This document shows positions 12,353 through 20,690 of a DNA stretch of 64,000 nt, in pieces. Origin of the DNA: Coniella vitis (Eukaryota > Ascomycota > Sordariomycetes > Diaporthales > Schizoparmaceae); the NCBI GenBank assembly GCA_011317545.1, contig WUJK01000005.1:2728001-2792000 (forward strand), written 5' to 3'. The notes under the pieces are model-generated. The model saw only the letters and a list, made by a program, of their open reading frames with translations. It searched no databases and was not told where the DNA came from. The position numbers and the translations under genes are program-made. Position 1 is the stretch's first letter; every line of letters starts with the position of its first letter.

Positions 12353-13520
12353 CTACTTCCTCTTGCGCAAAATGGCATCGGATTGGCCTTGCATCTTTCC
12401 GCCTATGGCAGGACCCCATACCGAAATCCATTCTCTGCCGCAGTCATCGTCCTCTTCGACGGCGTCAAGGAAGCTCTCAAAGGAAGGAGAACGGGACAAC
12501 AGAGTCAATCCCGGACTACTGCGAAAGGGATCTGCGGTACGAGTGTTGATGAGTTTGGAATCGTAATTGACAACCATATCATTGCCCGGATTCGAGAGGT
12601 GTAATATATAGTGCCATAATGAAGCACAGTAAGGTGGACCCTTGGCCGCTACGGGGGTTTTGGTGGGATGTTCGAGACAGACGAGCCTGCCATAAGGTCT
12701 GGCCAAGAGGTCGTCCACTCTCTGAGCCCAACGCGCACGGTACGAGGGTGCAATCCAGGTGAAGAACTGCGAAACAAACAATTGTTCAGAAAGTGTCAAG
12801 AGCAACTCCCGAGTACGGTTTGCAACGGAAACGACTGACCTGGGAATCAAAAATGAGATCAAACTTGTCAACTCCAGCCCTTTCCAACCATTCATTGGAG
12901 AAAAAGTCGCCTTGGACAAAAGTGATCTTGCCCTCTTCAACTTCAGGGAGCTGCGACAGCATGGCATTTTCCTAAAAGTGATGTTCGCTCGGCTTGGGCT
13001 CGAGACGCCCGTCTACTACTTTGACCAGCCTATTGCAGTTCTCCCTAGCCAAGTCGACGGCATGCAGCGAGATATCGAGTGCAACAACATCATAGCCGAA
13101 CAAGAGGGCGAGCTGAGCGGCATCATGGCCAAAGCCACACCCAGGTACAAGGGCATGTCGCTTTTCGAATGGGCGGGACTGTCTAGACCAGGTTGATGCG
13201 TGGCCAAAGCCGTGCCCGATCCAGCCGGCCAGCGGGGAAAGGCGCGGCACCAGGCCGCCCATGAGATCAGCGCTGTCGCAAAGCAGGTGGAAGAGGCCTG
13301 GACTGGGCTTTTTACGGTCCTACGGTTCAGTCCGGCCGCCCAAGTGGATGGCCTCCCAGACCAGGTCGTGCTGCTCGGCCGGATGCTCCAGCAAGAGCGC
13401 GCTGGGGTCGCGGGTCAGCCCTCGCAACTGGGCGAGAATGAAGCTTGCTGTCTCGATCGCCCTCTCTTGGAGGGCATTGCTGAGCGACTCGAGACATGTG
13501 AAAATGTCGGTACGGTCCAT
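12353..13520 (-). CDS. TPMT/thiol-type SAM methyltransferase interrupted by an in-frame TAG
   Basis: Predicted soluble S-adenosylmethionine methyltransferase of the TPMT-like family, which methylates thiols, halides or similar small nucleophiles; the substrate is unknown. Exons 13026-13520, 12840-12971 and 12353-12766 (introns of 54 and 73 nt) join in phase 0 to 346 sense codons. Motif I, LVPGCGFGHD, is at residues 124-133, followed by FGYDVVALDIS. Exon 2 carries KITFVQGDFF and FDLIFD, and exon 3 carries YGRLVCLEHPTK and a C-terminal WISVWG. The family motif PWDxGxPSPxL appears as P-TAG-D-R-K-K-P-S-P-G-L: codon 67 (13320-13322) is a stop where Trp (TGG) is expected. No other stop or frameshift is seen and both introns look functional. 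As written, only a 66-residue fragment would be made. The first intron donor (GTCAAA) is weak. It may be a recent pseudogene or a gene with a recoded stop. Confidence 0.75.
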
Positions 13521-13904
13521 AGCGGCTGGAGGTGAGGCGAGTAAAGATCAATAAGCAACCAAGAACATATAAAAGTGAAGTGTAATTTGGCTCGTTGGTC
13601 GGAAGCAAGTACTGTGAGGGAGTACTTTTTAAAAATTGGAAAAGTCATGCGTGATGTCCGCTTCGCTCGGCCAGGACTATCAAGGTCCAGCGCTGTTGAA
13701 AATGGGCAGGAGCCATGTTGTCGATAACAGTAACTACCTACCCAGGCAGGCATCATCCACGGCAGGCACTCTTGACCAAGCAAGCCAATGACATCCTCCT
13801 CCTCCTCTTTCTTCTTCTCCTCTTCCACCTCCTGGTACTTCTTCGACTTTCCCGTGGTCTTAGGAACTTTGAGCATCTCTTTCACCACATGCTCCTTGCA
13901 TCTC
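13521..13904. other. Spacer between isomerase and methyltransferase genes
   Basis: 384 bp between two genes on the minus strand. It holds a CTC/CTT-rich tract near 13795-13830 and otherwise only extensions of neighbouring frames. It probably contains the isomerase 3' UTR and the methyltransferase promoter. Confidence 0.5.
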
Positions 13905-14531
13905 TCACTGCTGCCGTTTGTCCTTGGCCGCAGCCAGCGCGCGGTCGACAAAGTCGAGGCGGTCCTGACCCCAGAACAGCTCTCCATCGACGACATAGGT
14001 TGGCGTGCCAAAGATTCCCAGCTGCTCGGCCTCAGTCAGATTCCGCTCCCATTCCGCCACCACTTCCGGCGCTTGTGGCTCGCACACGAAGCGATCTGCT
14101 GCCTCGTGGCCCACCGTTGCTGCTGCAATCGTCTTGAGAGTCGTCAGGTCTGCAATGTCGCGATCCTCGGCCCACAGCGCCCGCTGCACTGCAAATGAAA
14201 AGTTCGACACGTCGCAGCCCGACCGCTGCAACGCAATCACGGCCTGCGCCGCCAACTCAATCGTTCGGCAAGGGTAGAACCGGGGTTTGAGGTTTAGTGG
14301 CAGCTCGAGGTATTTGCGCCACCGCCCAAGCTCCACCTCGTGGTAGTGTTGCCTGCTGTCGGGCCTTATCCGGAGAGGAATGCCACCGTTGGCTTGAATA
14401 ACGCGGATCGGCCGGTGCACAAGCTTCACTCCGTGTTTCTTGGCGATGGCCGCCATACGTTCAGCGCCAAAGTACGCCCACGGCGATGAGATGCCATAAA
14501 AGGCCAAGAGCGTCACTTCTGACTCTGCCAT
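13905..14531 (-). CDS. 2-hydroxychromene-2-carboxylate isomerase-like (DsbA-fold, GST-kappa family) protein
   Basis: Single-exon gene of 208 residues, the usual length for HCCA isomerase/DsbA-family proteins. These are glutathione-dependent thioredoxin-fold enzymes: bacterial members isomerise 2-hydroxychromene-2-carboxylate in naphthalene breakdown and fungal members are mostly uncharacterised. The N-terminal strand ends in FYGISSPWAYFG (residues 11-22), with Ser15/Ser16 in the place of the glutathione-activating Ser and no CxxC, so it is not a DsbA oxidase. The C-terminal signature GIFGTPTYVVDGELFWGQDR begins at residue 172 and is diagnostic (cis-Pro after GT, then the FWGQDRLD block). The ATG at 14531 is the first in frame and gives the full N-terminal strand. 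It lies 384 bp upstream of the methyltransferase on the same strand. The substrate cannot be deduced. Confidence 0.87.
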   Translation of the reverse strand: MAESEVTLLAFYGISSPWAYFGAERMAAIAKKHGVKLVHRPIRVIQANGGIPLRIRPDSRQHYHEVELGRWRKYLELPLNLKPRFYPCRTIELAAQAVIALQRSGCDVSNFSFAVQRALWAEDRDIADLTTLKTIAAATVGHEAADRFVCEPQAPEVVAEWERNLTEAEQLGIFGTPTYVVDGELFWGQDRLDFVDRALAAAKDKRQQ

Positions 14532-15335
14532 CTCCCAGGTCGTCGGTTTTAAATAAAAAGTGGCCTGTTACAGGGAAATGTGATAAAGGTCTGTGATAAA
14601 GGTCTGCAAAGGCTAGAATGAAAAGGTCAAGGTCGCAAGTCAAAGCGATCGCCGATGGCCGGAGGGAGGAGACGAGTTAATAATCCACACTTTTGTACCG
14701 CGAAACGGAAGTTGATGGTCTTGCTCAACGCGAGTGGATCATCAGACAAGACTGGCGCAATATCGATGGCCAAATTCCTCATCGTCACTGACACATCCGC
14801 TATGCGACTGGCCTCCTTCCCGTGCTGCCAAGGACAAAGGCAAGTTCTAAATCGGATTGTAAGTGGTGTTTTCTTCGCATCCCATCTGATACTGTCTCCT
14901 GGCAGCATTACTGGCTAAGGCGGTTCTGGTAGACCAATAGTCACTTGAGAAAAACCCCAAACTGGGGTTTTTCATTTGGATCAAACATTGTAAGGAAATC
15001 CAGCTCGTGGACAGTTTATTCAATCTAAAGAGTGAAGCTTGCGCCAGCCACCACTTGGAAGCCAAGGCAAGGATATTCATCTAGGTATACTGCTTCGAGG
15101 AAGGCCCGGCCCTCTCCGTGACACCAAGCTGGAAATTCCTGATCATCATCGTCAGCTCTCTCCATCACCTTCGCGCCTTCGTCTCCTCAACAAGATGAGT
15201 TCTGTCGCGTCCTCCTCGCATTCGTGGAAATACCGTGGTATCTTTAGACAAAAAGGAAACCCAACTAAATCCACCCAACTCCATAAAGTGCTTTATCATC
15301 CTGGCTTTTCCCAGAGGCTTTGTTTGATTGCTCGT
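14532..15335. other. Intergenic region with a perfect hairpin
   Basis: Lies between the end of the polyprotein gene and the start of the isomerase gene, both on the minus strand. Apart from the inverted repeat at 14949-14973 and a duplicated GTCTGTGATAAAG-like octad near 14578-14605, I see nothing. Confidence 0.5.
14949..14973. terminator. Perfect 10-bp inverted repeat (possible RNA hairpin)
   Basis: GAAAAACCCC and GGGGTTTTTC are exact reverse complements separated by five bases. On the minus strand this lies about 360 bp past the polyprotein stop codon, so it could form in that gene's 3' UTR. It resembles a bacterial terminator in shape, but eukaryotic Pol II genes do not use such hairpins, so the function is open. 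Confidence 0.35.
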
Positions 15336-17087
15336 TTACTCCTCCTCAAACAGGCCACCAAGAACCTTCAGGGCAGTGCCGCCAACAGTCTCAATGTCGT
15401 GCCAGACCTCAGAAGACCGTCGGGCGAGAGGGGCATCAACGGTCTCACTGCGCTTCAGGTCCTCAACAACACCCAGGGCAATAGGCGCAACCTTCTCAAT
15501 ACCCTTGCCGATTTCGCTCCAGATACCAGATCGCGCGGCGTGAGGAGCGTCGAGAGTTTCGCTGCGCTTGAGATCCTCAACTGCGTCCAAGGCCCACGGA
15601 AGGACCTTTCCGGCAACATGCTCGACAGTGCTCAGAACGTCGCCAGACCGGGCAGCGTGAGCAGCAGCAACGGTCTCACTTTGCTTGTTTTCAAAGGTCT
15701 TTGACGAGCCAGTCTTGGACTGGAAGTGACCGCCATTGGCCGCCGCGTCCAATGTGCGCTGGGCGGCAGGGGCATCCTGCGTGCCGGTGCCCTCCTGCTC
15801 GCTGCCTGTGTACATCGCGTCACCAATCAGGGACCTGACGCCGTCGACGTGGAAAGCTGGCTGTCCATCACGCTTGAGGCCAATATCGCTGGCAAGAGAT
15901 CCGAGGACATCCTCACCAGCAGTCTTGGCTGCACCACCGGCGAGCGCCTTGGCAGCGTCACCCAGCAGCGAACCAATACCACGGACGTGAGTGCTTGGCT
16001 GACCGTCACGCTTGAGGCCAATATCGCTGGCAAGAGATCCGAGAACATCCTCACCAGCAGACTTGGCTGCACCGCCGGCGAGCGCCTTGGCAGCGTCACC
16101 CAGCAGCGAACCAATACCGCGGACGTGAGTGCTTGGCTGACCGTCACGCTTGAGGCCAACATCGCTTGCAATGGTTTCAAAGAGACCCTCACCAGCAGAA
16201 GAGGCCGCACCTTTGCTCAGAGCTTTGCCGGCTTCGCTGAGAAGCGATCTGACGCCCTCGACGTGAGTGGCTGGCTGGCCGTCGCGCTTGAGGCCAACGT
16301 CACTAGCCAAGCTCTTCGCTCCAGAGACAATCTCGGAGCCGATGCCGCTGCCAACAGCGCCAGCAGCGCCAGAAACACCAGAGTCAACAGCCTTGTGCAA
16401 TAGGGACTCGGCTCCCTTAGCGGCGTCCTTCTCGACCGTAGCAGCGACAGAACGGGCCTCGGGGGGGTTGAAAAGGTCGCTCAGACTGCCCACGTAGTAA
16501 GCAGGCTGATCTTCCCTCTTCAGACCGACCTTGCTAGCCAGGCTCTTGACACCGTCGACGACCTCAGAGCCGATGCCGCTGCCAACAGCGCCAGCAGCGC
16601 CAGAAACGCCAGCACCAACAGCCTTATCCCATAGAGACTCAACCCCTTTGGCGGCGTCCTTCTCGACTGTGCTAACGATAGAGCGCTCATCGTGCATAGC
16701 AAAGAGGTCGCCAAGGCCACGCACGTGTTGAGAGGGTTGGTCCTCTCGCTTCAGACCGACCTTGCTGGCCAAGCTCTTCACACCGTCTACGACTTCAGTT
16801 CCAATGCTGCCGCCAACAGAGCTAGCGAGGCCGGAGACACCGGATCCGATGGCCTTGTCAAGAAGGCTTTCGCCTTCCTTGGCAGCATCCTCGGCGACAG
16901 TGGTGACAACAGACCGCTTGGCGATCGCGTCTTCACCTATACCGAAGTTCTTGATGTCAGGGAAATTCTCGAGCGTGCCAGTAGTCAAGTCCAGGGGATT
17001 GACGAGCGAGGTGACAGGTGCACCCTGGGAAGTTTCCAGGTAGGCAATGGTGGCCAGGATGGCAGACAGGATCTCGTTAGAACGCAT
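15336..17087 (-). CDS. Secreted Kex2-processed repeat polyprotein (KEP-type precursor)
   Basis: A single uninterrupted frame of 583 residues. Residues 1 to about 22 form a secretory signal (ILSAILATIAYL core, likely cleavage near QGA). Lys-Arg pairs lie at 57-58, 113-114, 190-191, 267-268, 313-314, 359-360, 405-406, 507-508 and 545-546, with Arg-Arg at 556-557. Cutting there by the Golgi protease Kex2 would release about ten peptides. The units fall into classes: a 77-residue unit twice (115-268), a 46-residue unit three times (269-406, the last two nearly identical), and three C-terminal segments sharing VEDLKR and (A/R)RS borders. Most 46- and 77-mers begin with DGQP or EDQP and end with VGLKR or IGLKR. 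The 77-mers carry a GxxxG-rich core (GVSGAAGAVGSGIGSE). There are no cysteines and few Tyr, unlike hydrophobins or dikaritin RiPP precursors. The architecture is that of fungal KEP proteins and of Candida Ece1. I do not recognise the peptides, and their activity is unknown. Confidence 0.85.
   Translation of the reverse strand: MRSNEILSAILATIAYLETSQGAPVTSLVNPLDLTTGTLENFPDIKNFGIGEDAIAKRSVVTTVAEDAAKEGESLLDKAIGSGVSGLASSVGGSIGTEVVDGVKSLASKVGLKREDQPSQHVRGLGDLFAMHDERSIVSTVEKDAAKGVESLWDKAVGAGVSGAAGAVGSGIGSEVVDGVKSLASKVGLKREDQPAYYVGSLSDLFNPPEARSVAATVEKDAAKGAESLLHKAVDSGVSGAAGAVGSGIGSEIVSGAKSLASDVGLKRDGQPATHVEGVRSLLSEAGKALSKGAASSAGEGLFETIASDVGLKRDGQPSTHVRGIGSLLGDAAKALAGGAAKSAGEDVLGSLASDIGLKRDGQPSTHVRGIGSLLGDAAKALAGGAAKTAGEDVLGSLASDIGLKRDGQPAFHVDGVRSLIGDAMYTGSEQEGTGTQDAPAAQRTLDAAANGGHFQSKTGSSKTFENKQSETVAAAHAARSGDVLSTVEHVAGKVLPWALDAVEDLKRSETLDAPHAARSGIWSEIGKGIEKVAPIALGVVEDLKRSETVDAPLARRSSEVWHDIETVGGTALKVLGGLFEEE
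15870..16145 (-). repeat. Tandem pair of nearly identical 138-bp coding repeats
   Basis: Two adjacent 138-bp copies (16008-16145 and 15870-16007) encode the 46-residue units at 315-360 and 361-406 of the polyprotein. By eye they differ at about four bases, only one of which changes the protein (Ser to Thr). This points to recent duplication or gene conversion. Confidence 0.8.
16284..16745 (-). repeat. Tandem pair of 231-bp coding repeats
   Basis: Two adjacent 231-bp copies encode the 77-residue units at 115-191 and 192-268 of the polyprotein. They are clearly diverged from each other, so this duplication is older than the 138-bp one. Each has an RS-(I/V) start to its inner helix, a glycine-zipper centre and a GLKR end. 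Confidence 0.75.
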
Positions 17088-18543
17088 GTTGATTGTTGGG
17101 TGGAAGACGCAAAGAGACTAGGGATATAGGCTGGAGTTGGGGGCCTGTTGGTTGAATGAAGGTGGGTAGTTTTTGGTGACAAGGATATGCGGGTTGGTTT
17201 TGTCGTCAAAAAGGATTGAATAAAGTATTAGGTATTACCGGACGAATGGGAGTTGAAAATTACTGGAAGGGAAATGAGACAGAAGGAAAAGTGCCGCTAC
17301 CAGAGCTAAACACTATGAGACAAGGAAAGGACTGAAGGAGAGGTGATTGACTGATTGATTGATGATGATGATGATGATGAGAAGAGGAGGACTGAATTGC
17401 AAAAGGGGGGAAGTCAATGGGTGCTATATACACTTTCACGCCTCTGCCACAGTGAAGGTTAGCTCAGGTCAACTAGTCAAGGTCCAGTATGCTCTCTCTG
17501 TGCGTGTACGCAAGAAGGGATGCTGGCTGGTCAGTCACTCAGCCAGCCATGGCTACACATGCCGGGAGAATGTGGTGCAGGGTAGCTAGAGAGGATTGCG
17601 CCTCCTTTGCATCTGCGCAAGTCTGCGCATGCAGATAGGCCCGGGCCTTGTCCATCCTCGCCCTTGCTCTGTGTTTTGGGCTCCGGTGGGCTAGCAGTGA
17701 AACCGCCTGGCCACATACACTGATGCCTGTCCTGGTGTTCAACCCAGAACCAGGTAGGTACCTTGACCCGAAAGGAAAGCAGAGGGAGAGGCTGGGGTGG
17801 GTGAGGATGGGGAGCGAAGGCTGGGGCAAACTACGCGAAAGCAGGATGATGAGGATGCGGATGAGGATGATGATGAAGATGGGCCAAGGAGGCGGCCTGT
17901 GTCTTCCGGCCCGGCGATTTCGACGGGCGTTGTGAATGAACCCTGCGCCCTTGGCCGCTTCTGTTTAAGAAACAAATCGAAAATAAAGAATGAATTAGAC
18001 TCTTGTGGGTAAGTAAGTATATTTCTGATCTGAGTACTTTGTTCGTATATTGACTGGCGGTGTTGTGATTACTTTGTCGAGGTATCTGGGTACACTTTTC
18101 ATACTAAATAGTCAGGGACGAGGCAGCCAATCACAAGCAGCCATCTCACCCCATCTTGGGAGGCAGATCAGTTTAAGTATAGAAAAAAGGTCTCGGGAAG
18201 GAATGTAGCTGCAGAAACAACAAATTAGCCGTATATGCTATGCACGGTTATGTTGATGATAGTAGCTATAGGATTTCTTGTTCTAAGTTGTTGTTGGTGT
18301 GCTTGCCTGTCTGCCTGTGTACTGTGTAAAGTTACTATTCCCATAATGCTCCTACGCAAGCATGTGCAGCCTCGCTTAGCCAAAGCCCACTCACACCACT
18401 CATGAGGAACGTTTCCATGGCCGTTTCGCAGGACAAGTCAGAATCCTGGACTTGCAAGAGCTTGACGTATATTATGCAACGTGCTGACGATCTGGCCTGG
18501 GACAAAACCGGCCGGACCCGGGTACTTGTAACAATCTACATAC

Positions 18544-18554
18544 GTACATAGTAC
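18544..18554. repeat. Palindromic GTAC-ATA-GTAC motif
   Basis: Exact copy in the middle of the polyprotein-SDR divergent spacer, directly after an ACATACGTAC stretch. Confidence 0.7.
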
Positions 18555-20059
18555 TTTGGATCATCTACTCTGGCCTTCTTTTCCTTTTGCTTCTTTTCTT
18601 TTCTTTTTTTTCCTCTATGGACCGCCAAGCAGGCATCGACTCTACAGAGAGCTGGCGAAGCCTAAAAACCCTTTCTCAGTAGGTCCACGTCCTGGTTTGT
18701 GACGGTTTTGCTGGCTACCTAGAGATCCCCTGGGCTGAGGCTGACAAGGCTTGGCTTGGTGGTGGGTCGACTGGTACTGGCAGGCGTCTGCGTCCGAGGC
18801 CGCTTAGAAGGAAGGGTTCAAGTACTTACATACTCTGGAGCACTGCCTACATAGTATTATGGTATTAGCACGTGGGGTATATGTGATCGATGCCAGATTT
18901 TCGGGCTCAAAAATGGGTATATTAATAACTACCAATAGTCTTTGGGGCTGCATCTGGGGTAAAGTGCACTCGGCCTGACCAGTGAATGAGAACAAACAGA
19001 TATATTTGGGAACACATTACAGAGCACGCATACGTTATTTATGCACCTGCTTACAAAGATTGTTAATCGCAAGGAATGAGAAGACAAAGCCTTAAATAAC
19101 GACCTTTATTCGTGTTTATGGCCTGAGAAAAGCAGGCAAAGACTGAGTGCTCGCTCGTCTCAGCGTCGGCCGTTTCCTTCTCCCATGCGTGGATTTTTCG
19201 TTGTGGGAAAGCATGGTTTTGCCTAGAGATTGATAGCCGTCTGACACAAGACTCGGGTCCGAGCTGACACACACACACACGCACCTTTTTCTAGGCACTC
19301 CGGGTCTCTACACCATTATCCTCGTCGCTTCGTCAAAACTCAAACCTAAAACACTAATAAAAAAATAAAATAAAAAAAGAAAACAGGGTGGGGGGCTGTC
19401 AGGTAAGCAGGCTGGCTCTCGGGGATCTTGCTCTTGTGCCCTTGTCCAGGCCGTGTATCGACCGTTTAGACGACAGGCGTGTGCACTTGGTGCTGTGCAG
19501 CTAAGACGTGGGCAGATTGTGCAGTTTAGGAATTCCACATCCTCTAGGAAGCTTGGCATGGGAGCAGGTCATGCTGTTGATGCTCATAGGGAAGCTGGGG
19601 AGGATTCGGTATAGATTTTTGGTTATTGCTATGCTCTTTCTGGCTGGTGGTGGTTGTAAAGTTGTGATAGTGCCCCAGGTAGCTGTTGTAGATGTATAGC
19701 AGCGTGTGTGTATTAGTCTTGAAGCTGCCGCTGGACGGGAAGATGGGACTGTAGCCACCTCATTATGTTCGTTTGTATGCTGCACAATTCAGCAGATTCG
19801 TGGCTTGTATTGATTCTTTTGATCCCTTTCTCTGGACGATCTAGGCGGGCTTGATAACGCACAGTGAATCCTGTCAAATCAAGCAAATATCGAATGTACA
19901 CAAAAGCTGGTGTGATATACAGTAGACATTCGAGGTCAGTATCTTCTGGATTGTACCCAAGTATACGTGTGCAGCCAATCAACGGCCTCTGTACCACTGA
20001 CAGGAAAGGAGTATGTTTGCTATTTTTATTGCCGTCCTTTGGCCTGTATTGTTTATTGT

Positions 20060-20070
20060 GTACATAGTAC
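20060..20070. repeat. Palindromic GTAC-ATA-GTAC motif, promoter-proximal
   Basis: Exact copy about 300 bp upstream of the SDR start codon, overlapped by a second partial copy (TACATAGTAG). Confidence 0.7.
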
Positions 20071-20365
20071 ATAGTAGATGAAAGTGGGGCCTCACGACGG
20101 GGGTGCCAAATCGTGCCTCGGCTCATCGACTGCTCACTTACTGATGGACAACACACATCCGGCAGCTGCATAGGACAACGTAGCGTACTTACACCTGATC
20201 TTCACCCTTCCTGCTTACCTTGCTACCCATCGCAGCGAACCAGAACATAACTAGAAGGAGCGAAGGAAATAAGGATCTTAAAACAAACATTTCGAAGTCA
20301 AAGTCTATCACGGCTCTTTCCGTTCTATCCAATCAATCGGACCCTTCCGAAAAGAAAAAGTAAAC

Positions 20366-20647
20366 ATGGATATCAATTCCCTTTTCAACGTCAAGGTTCG
20401 TAATATACCAAATCGTCGTCTCACCTTTTTTTTCACCTTCTTTTTCTTTCTCGTTTTCCCTGTCAGACAGCTACCGCGCGGCGTCTGACCATCACTGTGA
20501 CCGACCCACACATGCCGCCCCAATCCCCTTCCCTTTTTGCAAAGCCTCGATTGTTACACAGGATCTGGCCGCGGAAGCCTAGTGGCCGTGGCTAGGCGGT
20601 CCACGATAATGACATGAGAGGCGTCCTTTGACGATCATGGCGGGTAT

Positions 20648-20690
<43 letters not shown>

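Larger units (their letters stand above)
17088..20365. other. Divergent intergenic region, no gene supported
   Basis: 3.3 kb between the polyprotein and the SDR gene, transcribed away from each other. It holds a GAT run near 17359-17380, two exact copies of the palindromic motif, and T-rich stretches near 18580-18610. No reading frame has a recognisable product. Promoters of both flanking genes must lie here. Confidence 0.55.

Noticed and set aside
13026..13520. An extra intron removing the in-frame TAG of the methyltransferase
   Set aside because: The TAG could itself be an acceptor, but no GTRNGT-type donor in phase lies within 100 nt upstream (only GTCTGG and GTTGCG), and removal would delete the conserved tryptophan-containing start of the motif.
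13415..14011. 198-codon minus-strand frame overlapping isomerase and methyltransferase genes
   Set aside because: Out of frame with both recognised proteins and rich in low-complexity Glu/Lys from a CTC/CTT tract; a shadow frame.
15726..16403. 225-codon open frame antisense to the polyprotein gene
   Set aside because: It exists only because the sense strand is a GC-biased tandem repeat. It has no ATG-context or signal, and its repeats mirror the sense units.
15336..17087. Dikaritin-type RiPP precursor (ustiloxin/asperipin class)
   Set aside because: The KR-repeat layout fits, but the units lack a recurrent short Tyr-containing core and no DUF3328 or tyrosinase gene is in the window.
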